This document shows, in pieces, positions 24,936-33,156 of a DNA stretch of 64,000 nt. Numbering within the stretch: position 1 is the stretch's first letter; each line of letters begins with the position of its first letter. Location of the stretch: positions 62,001 to 126,000 of the forward strand of contig CAJFNC010000001.1 of the NCBI GenBank assembly GCA_904393835.1. The letters are read 5' to 3'. Below the pieces are notes generated by a model. That model did no database searches. It was given only the letters and a program-made list of their open reading frames with translations, and was not told the origin of the DNA. The translations under genes and the position numbers were made by a program. The DNA is from an uncultured Ruminococcus sp. Lineage in GTDB: Bacteria > Bacillota > Clostridia > Oscillospirales > Acutalibacteraceae.

Positions 24936-25685
24936 TTACTGATAATCGCAAACGTTAACCCATGAAAGGAGGAATTCTCTCTCTTCGGGTTTGCCCTTTA
25001 CTGACTGTGAAGCGGCTACAATCGGGAGCCACTGGTCAACATATTGACGTGCCGTGTCTGTCTTTTCGCAGAAGAGTTTTATATACTTTTCTGCAAGGTC
25101 GTCCTTTTTGTCAAGACGGAACAGCAAATAAGTTCTTGCAGCGTCAGCAGCGCCGTTGCCCTGCGTAGCGTGCGACCAGTCAAGCACATACGGTGTGCCG
25201 TCGGGTGTAATTATAACGTTACTGGGGTTAAAGTCGCCGTGACAAACCTTTGTATGTTTGGGCATACCGTTAAGGCGCGTTTGAAGCTCATATCTTGTGG
25301 TAGCGTCAAGGTCGGTTTCGCTGATTTTTCTGCTCATCTTGTCCTGAAGTTTGTTGAGCAAAGGAGCTTTTTTGCTGAGAATATCAATTTGAATATTTAC
25401 AAAAAGCTCAAGGTATTCATCCATTTTGTTGGGATTTTCTTCCATAAGCTGCGCAAGTGTTTTTCCTTCAATATATGTTGAAATAATTGCCCACTTGCCG
25501 TCAATTTTTGTTACTTCCTCAATTTTGGGAATATTCAAACCTGTTTCTTCAACTCTTGCCTGGTTCAAAGCTTCGTTGAGAATATCCGATTTAGGAAAGC
25601 TTTCATCAAATACTTTAGCTACCAAATCGCCGTCTTTGTAGATTTTTTTATTTTTTCTTTCAGCTATAACTGTATCTAATTTCAT
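24936..25685 (-). CDS. APH/choline-kinase-like phosphotransferase
   Basis: The small-molecule kinase fold is shown by the catalytic loop VCHGDFNPSNVII and the metal-binding Asp in VLDWSHATQG. The N-lobe begins with a lysine/valine pattern (LVAKVFDESFPKSD). 249 aa, cytoplasmic. Members act on aminoglycosides, choline, homoserine or unknown metabolites; nothing in the neighbourhood picks one, and it is unlikely to be a dedicated resistance gene. SD aaagggg precedes the ATG. Confidence 0.85.
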   Translation of the reverse strand: MKLDTVIAERKNKKIYKDGDLVAKVFDESFPKSDILNEALNQARVEETGLNIPKIEEVTKIDGKWAIISTYIEGKTLAQLMEENPNKMDEYLELFVNIQIDILSKKAPLLNKLQDKMSRKISETDLDATTRYELQTRLNGMPKHTKVCHGDFNPSNVIITPDGTPYVLDWSHATQGNGAADAARTYLLFRLDKKDDLAEKYIKLFCEKTDTARQYVDQWLPIVAASQSVKGKPEEREFLLSWVNVCDYQ

Positions 25686-26168
25686 AATATAATTGCCCCT
25701 TTCGGAAATTTTAATTTTTTATTTAGTCAAGCAAATTATCTTTTGCTTTGGTTATATTATACAACAATTATCCTTTTAAGTATAGTAGAAAAACTACAAA
25801 ATATTTTTAAAAATATTTGGTTATTAGTACAATATAAATAATGGATAATTGTATATTTGAATAAAAAAACAACAAAAAACTATGCAAACAGCATAAAAAA
25901 TGGTTAAATTTTTAACTAAATAATCGTGAAAAAATTAACAATTATTTGTGCATATTGACAATTTTTTAACGATGTTGTTAATTTTCAGACAATCATTTAC
26001 TGTTAATAACTGTCGTACTATATTGCAGTAAAAAGGGTAATCGAAATATAGAAAATATGCATACTTTAAAAAGCTCGTACAATAATTATTCCGTTTTTAC
26101 TGCAATTTTATACATTCTCTGTGATAGATGAGGAATAATAAACAGAGATTGCACAAGCAGACAAAACA
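25686..26168. other. AT-rich gene-free region with a long inverted repeat
   Basis: No open frame is visible. The arms ttgcagtaaaaa (26023-26034) and tttttactgcaa (26094-26105) are a perfect 12-bp inverted repeat about 60 bases apart, extended imperfectly inward by gg-taat / atta-ttcc. No T-run follows. It could be a small insertion-type repeat or a long hairpin RNA. Confidence 0.45.
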
Positions 26169-26204
26169 ACAGACGCCTATCGACCTTAGCCGATAAGCGT
26201 CTGT
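26169..26204 (-). terminator. Terminator of the surface protein gene
   Basis: Stem acagacgcctatcg / cgataagcgtctgt with one mismatch; on the minus strand a T-rich tract follows. Confidence 0.75.
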
Positions 26205-26234
26205 AAATATGAAATATTAATCAGTTTTAATAGA

Positions 26235-27356
26235 TCAGAAAATCTCTTTTTTTCTGCCGATAAAGTACATCACACCGCACGCTGACAGAAGAACTGCGAG
26301 CAGTATAGCAGAAACAGCCGGGCTGCCTGTTGCAACCGTGCCGTTGCCTGAACTGTTGCTCGTACCGTTGTTAACAGCTGTGTCAGATGTTGAACCGTCC
26401 TGTGTGCCTGCCGGTGTTGTGCTGTCGGGATTAACAGTCTCATCGGGTCTTGCAGGATAACTCTGATCGGGTGTTGCAGAATCACCAGCTGTGCCGTGCT
26501 TATCTGTGAAATCAACAGTTAAATCGGTCATTTCCCAAATACTAATTCTTGCCTGATAGTTTCCTAAATCTTCCGCCACAATATCAGTATAAATGCCCTG
26601 ATCTACATCACTATCATCTAAATATACACCATAGCTTCCTATATCTGTAATGCCGCTATAGATTACCAGAGAATCAAACGATTTTACTTCTTTTTCACCA
26701 TTTTGGCGATAAATAGTTACTTCTGCACCATGCATATTGCTCGCTACGGAATTATTAAGATTTTCTTCGGTGTCAACGTTTTGAATGAAAGGAGCTTCAA
26801 ATACCTTGTCCGGTAATTTTGTAACTTCTAATTTTACAACAGGATTTAAGACATATTCATTTTCAACTATATTAAACTTCTTTGTTGCTGTACAGCCCAT
26901 CAGTTCAAAGGTAACCTCTTGTTCGCCTGTCGGCAAGTCAGTAGTAGCATCTTCTTCTTCACCGACTATATGGAGCGCCAGTTTATCAATGTCATAATCA
27001 TATATGTCTGCAATACCGTTGTCATAAAAACAAGCCGGAATAAAACCATCTGTATCAAAAGCATAGTTGTAAGTCGTGCCGTTATCAAAGGTGAGGAGCA
27101 TTTCCAAGCCTTCAATAAGGTCATAAGTATTTACATAAGATTCGCCGGCATAATAATCTTTTGTAACTGTCTCAATTCCGGAATCATTTGTAATTTCAAT
27201 TGATGTTAATTTTGGCACGTTGGTTGCTTCATCATCCGTTGCTGTATCTAATACCGTGCTGTCTGTAGCGAAAACCTGTACCAAGGCTGTCGGGATAAGG
27301 GTTGCTGTCATTAAAATTGCCAGCATAATTGATAATAATTTTGTCCGCTTTTTCAT
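26235..27356 (-). CDS. Secreted, membrane-anchored surface protein
   Basis: A signal peptide (residues 1-31, MKKRTKLLSIMLAILMTATL then an ATD cleavage area) leads into about 270 residues of mainly beta-type sequence that looks like bacterial Ig-like modules (LTSIEITNDSGIETVTKDYY, TGEQEVTFELMGCTATKKF). A Ser/Thr/Gly/Asn-rich linker follows, then a C-terminal hydrophobic helix and RKKEIF. The helix is preceded by VATGSP, reminiscent of, but not matching, a sortase LPxTG signal. No function is assigned. It has a perfect-consensus promoter and its own terminator. Confidence 0.8.
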   Translation of the reverse strand: MKKRTKLLSIMLAILMTATLIPTALVQVFATDSTVLDTATDDEATNVPKLTSIEITNDSGIETVTKDYYAGESYVNTYDLIEGLEMLLTFDNGTTYNYAFDTDGFIPACFYDNGIADIYDYDIDKLALHIVGEEEDATTDLPTGEQEVTFELMGCTATKKFNIVENEYVLNPVVKLEVTKLPDKVFEAPFIQNVDTEENLNNSVASNMHGAEVTIYRQNGEKEVKSFDSLVIYSGITDIGSYGVYLDDSDVDQGIYTDIVAEDLGNYQARISIWEMTDLTVDFTDKHGTAGDSATPDQSYPARPDETVNPDSTTPAGTQDGSTSDTAVNNGTSNSSGNGTVATGSPAVSAILLAVLLSACGVMYFIGRKKEIF

Positions 27357-27410
27357 TTGATTGTCTCCTCAATTTTTATTAGTTCGACTAAAATTGTCTG
27401 ACTTAGCCTA

Positions 27411-27439
27411 ATTATACAATAGACTGCCGGGTATGTCAA
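27411..27439 (-). promoter_or_regulatory. Consensus promoter of the surface protein gene
   Basis: On the minus strand TTGACA (27439-27434), 17 bases, TATAAT (27416-27411): a perfect sigma-A match, suggesting strong expression unless repressed. Confidence 0.85.
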
Positions 27440-27492
27440 AAAATGACAATAATTTTTGTAAAAATATTTCAAGTTTTATATTATTATTCGGA

Positions 27493-27527
27493 ATAAAAAA
27501 GCCGCCGACATTATCTGCCGGCGGCTT
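27493..27527 (-). terminator. adhE terminator
   Basis: Stem aagccgccg / cggcggctt, followed on the minus strand by a T-run. Confidence 0.85.
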
Positions 27528-27558
27528 AATTTGTGTTTATACAATATTAGCGAGATAA

Positions 27559-30180
27559 TTAAACTGTTTCGCTGTTGTTGCCATAGTAAGCATTGAGGTA
27601 CATCTGCTTGATTTCCTTCATGAGCGGATATCTGGGGTTAGCGCCTGTGCACTGGTCGTCAAATGCCTGCTCTGTCATATCGTCAAGTCTGTTGAGGAAG
27701 TCTGTTTCGTCAACGCCGTATTCCTGAATAGAATTCTTGATGCCTACTCTTGCCTTGAGGTCGTTGATAGCCTTGATGAGGTTTTCAACGCTTTCAGCGT
27801 CGTTCTTGCCTGCCAAACCGAGGAACTTAGCTACTTCTGCGTAACGAGCCTGTGTCTTCGGATGGTCGTACTGCGGGAATGTACCCATCTTAGTGGGAAC
27901 TTCGGCAGAGTTGAAACGGATTACCTGCTCAATCATAAGAGCGTTTGCAATACCGTGGGGGAGGTGATGGAATGCGCCGAGCTTGTGAGCCATTGAGTGG
28001 CAAACACCGAGGAATGCGTTGGCAAATGCCATACCTGCCATTGTAGCTGCGTGAGCAACCTTTTCACGAGCGAAGGGCTCGTTCATACCGTTGTCATAGC
28101 AAGCGGGGAGATACTTGAAGATAACATCAAGTGCTCTGAGTGCAAGACCGTCTGTGAAGTCTGTTGCCATCATTGAAGCGTAAGCCTCAAGTGCGTGGGT
28201 AACAGCGTCGATACCTGATGCAGCTGTAAGACCCTTAGGACCTGTCATCATATTGTCTGCGTCAACGATAGCCATATTAGGCATAAGCTCGTAGTCAGCA
28301 AGCGGATATTTGATACCTGTCTCTTGGTCTGTGATAACTGCGAAAGGTGTAACCTCGGAACCTGTACCTGATGATGTAGGAACAGCAATAAAGTAAGCTT
28401 TTTCACCCATCTTGGGGAATGTGTAAACTCTCTTACGAATATCGCTGAAACGCATAGCCATATCCATAAAGTCAGCTTCGGGATGCTCATAGAGAACCCA
28501 CATAATCTTGCCGGCATCCATTGCTGAACCGCCGCCCATTGCGATAATTACGTCAGGCTCAAACTTACGCATAGCCTCTGCACCCTTCTGAGCTGAAGCA
28601 AGTGAAGGATCAGGCTCAACGTCAGCAAATGTTGTGTAAACAATACCCATTTCGTCGAGCTTGTCGGTAATGCGTTTTGTAAAGCCACTCTTGTAAAGGA
28701 ATGAGTCTGTTACGATAAATGCTCTCTTCTTACCCATTACGTCCTTGAGTTCCTGGAGCGCTACGGGCAAGCAGCCTTTCTTCATATAAACCTTTTCAGG
28801 TGCTCTGAACCAAAGCATATTTTCTCTCCTCTCGGCAACTGTCTTAATATTGATAAGGTGCTTAATGCCAACGTTCTCTGATACAGAGTTGCCGCCCCAT
28901 GAGCCGCAGCCGAGTGTAAGAGAAGGTGCAAGTTTAAAGTTGTAAAGATCACCGATACCGCCCTGTGATGAAGGAGTGTTAACGAGGATACGGCAAGTTT
29001 TCATTCTTGAAGCAAACTCGTCAATCTTTTCCCTTTCGTTTACTGCGTCAACATAAAGTGATGATGTGTGACCGTAACCGCCGTCTGCAACGAGCTGTTC
29101 AGCCTTTGCAAGAGCGTCTTCAAAATCTTCTGCCTTGTACATAGCAAGTACGGGAGAAAGCTTTTCGTGTGCAAATTCTTCGCTGATGTCAACAGATTCA
29201 ACTTCACCGATAAGAATCTTTGTCTCTTCGGGAACTGTTACGCCTGCAAGTGCGGCGATTGTAACGGGTTTCTGACCAACAATCTTAGCGTTAAGAGCGC
29301 CGTTGATGATCATTGTCTTTCTAACCTTTTCGATTTCTTCATCGTTAAGGAAGTAGCAGCCTCTTGCCTTAAACTCTTTCTTAACTTTGCTGTAAATCTT
29401 CTTTTCAACGATACATGACTGCTCCGAAGCGCAGATCATACCGTTATCAAATGTTTTTGAGTGAATGATTGAGTTAACAGCAAGAACAATGTCAGCTGAT
29501 TCGTCGATGATCGCGGGTGTGTTACCTGCGCCAACGCCGAGAGCGGGCTTACCTGATGAGTAAGCAGCTTTAACCATGCCGGGACCGCCTGTAGCAAGAA
29601 TGCAGTCAGCTTCCTGCATAAGCATATTTGTGAGCTCAAGTGAAGGAATGTCGATCCAGCTGATGATGCCTTCGGGAGCGCCTGCTTCAACAGCAGCCTC
29701 AAGAACAACCTTTGCAGCCTCGATTGTGCTCTTCTTTGCACGGGGGTGGGGGCTGATGATGATGCCGTTACGTGTCTTTAAGCAGATAAGTGTCTTAAAG
29801 ATAGCTGTTGATGTGGGGTTTGTTGTTGGAATTACGGCAGCGATTACGCCGAGTGGCTCTGCAATCTTTTGTACGCCGTAAGCTTTGTCTTCTTCGATAA
29901 CGCCGCAAGTCTTAACATTTTTATAAGCGTTGTAAATGTACTCTGAAGCAAAGTGGTTTTTGATAACCTTGTCTTCTACAACGCCCATGCCTGTTTCTTC
30001 AACAGCCATTTTTGCAAGCGGAATTCTCATTTTGTTAGCTGCAGTTGCTGCTGCAAGGAAAATCTTGTCAACCTGTTCCTGTGTGTAAGTTGAGAAAATT
30101 TTCTGAGCTTCCCTAACTTTTGCGAGCGCAGCTTCAAATGATTCTACGTTGTCAACAATTGGATACTCTTTTGTACTCAT
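27559..30180 (-). CDS. adhE: Bifunctional acetaldehyde-CoA/alcohol dehydrogenase
   Basis: AdhE reduces acetyl-CoA to acetaldehyde and then ethanol, using two NADH, and forms filaments called spirosomes. The N-terminal aldehyde dehydrogenase half (about 1-440) has the catalytic Cys in NGMICASEQSC. The C-terminal iron-dependent alcohol dehydrogenase half (about 450-860) has MGGGSAMDAGKIMW and the metal-ligand region HSMAHKLGAFHHLPHG. 873 aa is full length. ATG follows aagaggtaga. Together with pflB in this window it forms the formate/ethanol branch of mixed-acid fermentation. It may be cotranscribed with the lipoprotein gene upstream (71-base gap, no terminator). Confidence 0.97.
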   Translation of the reverse strand: MSTKEYPIVDNVESFEAALAKVREAQKIFSTYTQEQVDKIFLAAATAANKMRIPLAKMAVEETGMGVVEDKVIKNHFASEYIYNAYKNVKTCGVIEEDKAYGVQKIAEPLGVIAAVIPTTNPTSTAIFKTLICLKTRNGIIISPHPRAKKSTIEAAKVVLEAAVEAGAPEGIISWIDIPSLELTNMLMQEADCILATGGPGMVKAAYSSGKPALGVGAGNTPAIIDESADIVLAVNSIIHSKTFDNGMICASEQSCIVEKKIYSKVKKEFKARGCYFLNDEEIEKVRKTMIINGALNAKIVGQKPVTIAALAGVTVPEETKILIGEVESVDISEEFAHEKLSPVLAMYKAEDFEDALAKAEQLVADGGYGHTSSLYVDAVNEREKIDEFASRMKTCRILVNTPSSQGGIGDLYNFKLAPSLTLGCGSWGGNSVSENVGIKHLINIKTVAERRENMLWFRAPEKVYMKKGCLPVALQELKDVMGKKRAFIVTDSFLYKSGFTKRITDKLDEMGIVYTTFADVEPDPSLASAQKGAEAMRKFEPDVIIAMGGGSAMDAGKIMWVLYEHPEADFMDMAMRFSDIRKRVYTFPKMGEKAYFIAVPTSSGTGSEVTPFAVITDQETGIKYPLADYELMPNMAIVDADNMMTGPKGLTAASGIDAVTHALEAYASMMATDFTDGLALRALDVIFKYLPACYDNGMNEPFAREKVAHAATMAGMAFANAFLGVCHSMAHKLGAFHHLPHGIANALMIEQVIRFNSAEVPTKMGTFPQYDHPKTQARYAEVAKFLGLAGKNDAESVENLIKAINDLKARVGIKNSIQEYGVDETDFLNRLDDMTEQAFDDQCTGANPRYPLMKEIKQMYLNAYYGNNSETV

Positions 30181-30251
30181 TTAATCTACCTCTTATCCTG
30201 CATAATATTGTATATTGTGATTCAGCAAAGCTGAAACGGATGCCTAAATTG

Positions 30252-30971
30252 TTATTTGGTTGCTTCAAATTTAAAATCGTGCGTATTTGCATAATTCTCG
30301 GCATAGCTGCCTTCGGGAGCCTTTATTGTAAAATCGTCCGCACATTCGCTGAACGCATCGTCTGCAATGCTTGTAACGGTTGCGGGGATCTTAGCTTCCT
30401 TGAGGTTATAGCTCTGGAAAAATGCAAATCTGTCAATTTTTGTAAAAGTGTCGCTTGAGGGAATTGTTATACTTTCAAGTCCTGAAGCGGAGAATGTGTA
30501 TATACCAAAATCTTTGATGGTTGACGGAAGCTCAATGCCTGTAAGTTTTGAGCAATGGAAAAATACGTTTGTTCCGAGAGTCTGAAGATTTTTGGAAAGC
30601 TTTACGCTTTTAAGATTCTGACAACTTGCAAACGCGTAGTCTTTAATTTCAATAACATTGTCAGATATTTCTACGCTTTCTATATCTGAATTATTATTAA
30701 ATACGCTTGCGCCGATTACGGTAACTTTGTAATTGTCGTAAGTATCGGGAATTTTTACGTTTTTGTCCGAGCCGAGGTATTCTGTAAGCATAACTTCATC
30801 TTTATTTATAATAAAGAAACCGAAGTTTTCGTTTTTGAGATCCGGTTCGGTGGCAGTTACCTTATAGCCCGGCTCTTGCGACGAACTTCTGTCACAGCCG
30901 CATCCGGTCAATCCGGCGGCCGCAGTAATGCACAATGTACCTGCCAAAATAGCACAAAGTAGTTTTTTCAT
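30252..30971 (-). CDS. Leucine-rich-repeat lipoprotein
   Basis: A lipoprotein signal (lipobox LTGC, Cys24) is followed by a short polar linker. LRR_5/BspA-like repeats of about 23 residues follow from about 70 to 220 (SVEISDNVIEIKDYAFASCQ, then KNLQTLGTNVFFHCSKLTG, SGLESITIPSS). Such proteins are surface exposed and often mediate binding in gut Clostridia; the target is unknown. 239 aa. ATG follows gaaagga. It is transcribed toward adhE. Confidence 0.88.
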   Translation of the reverse strand: MKKLLCAILAGTLCITAAAGLTGCGCDRSSSQEPGYKVTATEPDLKNENFGFFIINKDEVMLTEYLGSDKNVKIPDTYDNYKVTVIGASVFNNNSDIESVEISDNVIEIKDYAFASCQNLKSVKLSKNLQTLGTNVFFHCSKLTGIELPSTIKDFGIYTFSASGLESITIPSSDTFTKIDRFAFFQSYNLKEAKIPATVTSIADDAFSECADDFTIKAPEGSYAENYANTHDFKFEATK

Positions 30972-31365
30972 TAGTTTAGGATCCTTTCAAAATTAATGTG
31001 GTTACTTATAAGCTTAATTGACCATTAACATTCTATCATCTTTGTTAAATATTTGTCAATGTTTTTTTGACGATTTTTATACTTTTATCGGGTTACATAA
31101 TAATATCTGTAATATATGCTCTTAATTATGATAAAAGTTACAAAAAACGTATAAATTGTAACCGCTGACATTAAAATTTTGTTTTGAATATGCTTTGTTT
31201 TTGTAAAATAACGGAATATTTTGGGTAATTCTTACATTTAACGAGTATATTAATACACAGAAAAATTTTTAAATAAAAATAGCATTGCAATTTAATTTCA
31301 TAGTGCTAAAATATTAATGGGCTTAATTATATACTATTATATATACTTATGAGAGAGGTGTTAAT
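30972..31365. other. Divergent intergenic region
   Basis: It holds the lipoprotein promoter on the minus side and an AT-rich stretch with gttacaaa...attgtaac (near 31137-31162), similar to boxes found upstream of the NlpC/P60 gene. No gene is seen. Confidence 0.5.
31030..31059 (-). promoter_or_regulatory. Promoter of the LRR lipoprotein (and possibly adhE)
   Basis: On the minus strand TTGACA (31059-31054), 18 bases, TAGAAT (31035-31030). Confidence 0.65.
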
Positions 31366-32664
31366 GTGGACGTTTTGGCTATCTTAAGAAGTTTGGCGAT
31401 AATCCTTGTTGCGGCAAAGCTTTGCGGTCTTTTGGTTCGCAAGCTTCACGGTCCGCAGGTAGTAGGCGAAATTATTGCCGGACTGATAGTAGGACCTTGC
31501 CTGTTTAATTTTGTGCAGTATGATGATTTCATTGCGGGTATGTCGGAAATAGGCGTAATTCTGCTTATGTTTTCGGCGGGGCTTGGTACAGATCTCAAGG
31601 AATTGCTCAAAACGGGATTTGTCGCGCTCATGGTTGCCATAGCCGGTGTTGTTGTTTCCGTTGTGGGGGGCGCCGCGGTTTATCTTGCCTTCGGTTTCGG
31701 CGACCCGGGAATGAAAATGCTCGAGTCAATCTTTGTAGGCACAATTTTGGCGGCAACCTCTGTAAGCATTACGGTACAGGCGCTCAAGGAAATGGGTCAT
31801 TTAAAGGGCAGGGTTGCCACCACGATTTTATCGGCGGCAATTATTGACGACGTTATCGGTATTGTTCTTCTGACCATAGTTATGGGCTTTAAAGATCCTA
31901 ATGTTGAGCCTGTCTCGGTTTGCTTAAACATTGTTTTGTTTTTCATACTTGCGTTTGTCTTTGGCTTTGCGCTCTACTTTTTGTTCAAGTGGCTCGACAA
32001 ACGCTGGCCTCATTCAAGGCGTATTCCGATTTTCGGACTCGTTATGTGCTTTGCGTGCGCATACTGCGCCGAAAAATTCTTCGGCATTGCCGACATAACC
32101 GGCGCATACGTTGCAGGCGTTATCCTATGCAATATTAAGGATTCTGAATATATCGAAAGAAAAATGGACATCAGTTCTTATATGATTTTCGGTCCTGTGT
32201 TCTTCGCGAGTATCGGTTTACAGACGAGCTTTGAAGATTTTGATATGTCAATGGTATGGTTCTCGGTTGTGCTTGTCGCTGTCGCCTTGATTTCAAAGGT
32301 AATAGGCTGCGGCGGTACTGCTAAGATTTGCCGCTTCAATATGCCCGATTCACTTAAAATCGGCGTAGGTATGATGAACCGAGGCGAAGTAGGGTTGATT
32401 GTAGCTAAAAAGGGACTTGATACGGGACTTATGGCGCCGCAGTTCTTTACGCCTGTTATTATACTTATTATAGTGTCGTCGCTTGTAACCCCGATTGCGT
32501 TAAAGCTGATTTATGCAAAGTGGCCCGATAAAAAAGAAAATGACACGACCGACGCAGACGGGCAGATTGCCGGCAATGAAAAAGTTCTTGCCCAGGAGGT
32601 TGTGGGCGCAACCTATAATATTACCGAGGATAATTTTAAAGATAAAAACAAAAATAAAAAATAA
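31366..32664 (+). CDS. CPA2-family cation/proton antiporter
   Basis: This membrane transporter of the monovalent cation:proton antiporter-2 family (KefB/NapA-like) exchanges Na+ or K+ for H+. It has 12-13 hydrophobic segments; VVGEIIAGLIVGPCLFNF and ILLMFSAGLGTDLKEL are typical N-terminal blocks, and AAIIDDVIGIVLL carries the conserved Asp pair for ion binding. The 30-residue C-terminal tail is charged; no RCK/TrkA-N domain follows. It starts at GTG 31366 with gagaggtg; the overlapping ATG two bases upstream is out of frame. Confidence 0.92.
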   Translation: MDVLAILRSLAIILVAAKLCGLLVRKLHGPQVVGEIIAGLIVGPCLFNFVQYDDFIAGMSEIGVILLMFSAGLGTDLKELLKTGFVALMVAIAGVVVSVVGGAAVYLAFGFGDPGMKMLESIFVGTILAATSVSITVQALKEMGHLKGRVATTILSAAIIDDVIGIVLLTIVMGFKDPNVEPVSVCLNIVLFFILAFVFGFALYFLFKWLDKRWPHSRRIPIFGLVMCFACAYCAEKFFGIADITGAYVAGVILCNIKDSEYIERKMDISSYMIFGPVFFASIGLQTSFEDFDMSMVWFSVVLVAVALISKVIGCGGTAKICRFNMPDSLKIGVGMMNRGEVGLIVAKKGLDTGLMAPQFFTPVIILIIVSSLVTPIALKLIYAKWPDKKENDTTDADGQIAGNEKVLAQEVVGATYNITEDNFKDKNKNKK

Positions 32665-32698
32665 TTTTTTATAACAAAGCGGGATACAATCTTCCATT

Positions 32699-32750
32699 GA
32701 ATTTGCAGCTCAATACGATGCTTGCTTTGATAAAAGCAAAGCTTTGAAAC
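32699..32750 (+). repeat. Copy 2 of the dispersed intergenic repeat
   Basis: gaatttgcagctcaatacga, then tgcttgctttgataaaagcaaag. It matches copy 1 in all but a few positions and lies directly before a terminator. Confidence 0.6.
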
Positions 32751-32752
32751 CT

Positions 32753-32785
32753 AAGGCCTCCTGATGCGTCGGGAGGCTTTATTAT
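32753..32785 (+). terminator. Antiporter terminator
   Basis: Stem gcctcc / ggaggc with outer aa/tt pairs, followed by tttattatt. Confidence 0.75.
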
Positions 32786-32895
32786 TACCCGCGTTTGCGA
32801 TTTTCGTGATAACGCGATAATTTTAAAATTCGGATTGCTATATTGTAAAAAGCGGCGTTAAAATTCGCGCGGATAAAAAAGAAAATTCACAGAAT

Positions 32896-33070
32896 TTGTA
32901 ACCTTTTGTAATTAAATTGTACAAAATAATCGAAAACAGCGTTTTAAATGTCAGTAAATCATTAAAATAATCGCCTGAATCAAAAACAAAGTCGTCAGGG
33001 GTTGATTTTTTAAAACAAGGGTGTTATAATAGTTACAAATTTGTTAACAAGTATTTCTTGGTTTGTAACT
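32896..33070 (+). promoter_or_regulatory. Promoter and repeated TTTGTAAC-like boxes upstream of the NlpC/P60 gene
   Basis: TTGATT (33002-33007), 17 bases, TATAAT (33025-33030). Upstream lie tttgtaac, tttgtaat and attgtaca in one cluster (about 32897-32924) with 10- and 11-base periodicity; gttacaaa and tttgtaac form an inverted repeat (33032-33039 and 33061-33068) at the start. TGTAAT-N5-TGTACA is close to the WalR consensus TGTWAH-N5-TGTWAH. Confidence 0.5.
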
Positions 33071-33156
33071 TTTTAGTTGCTTATCGTTAGCTTGAAAAAG
33101 TATCATCGGCTTTAAAAAGCTTTGCTTGTCAGCAAAATTATTGGAGGTTTTATAAC

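Noticed and set aside
24936-25685. Aminoglycoside resistance gene
   Set aside because: Only the general APH fold motifs are present; no mobile-element context or drug-specific signature was seen.
26235-26340. LPxTG sortase signal in the surface protein
   Set aside because: The segment before the last helix reads VATGSP; Leu and Pro of the motif are missing, so only membrane anchoring is claimed.
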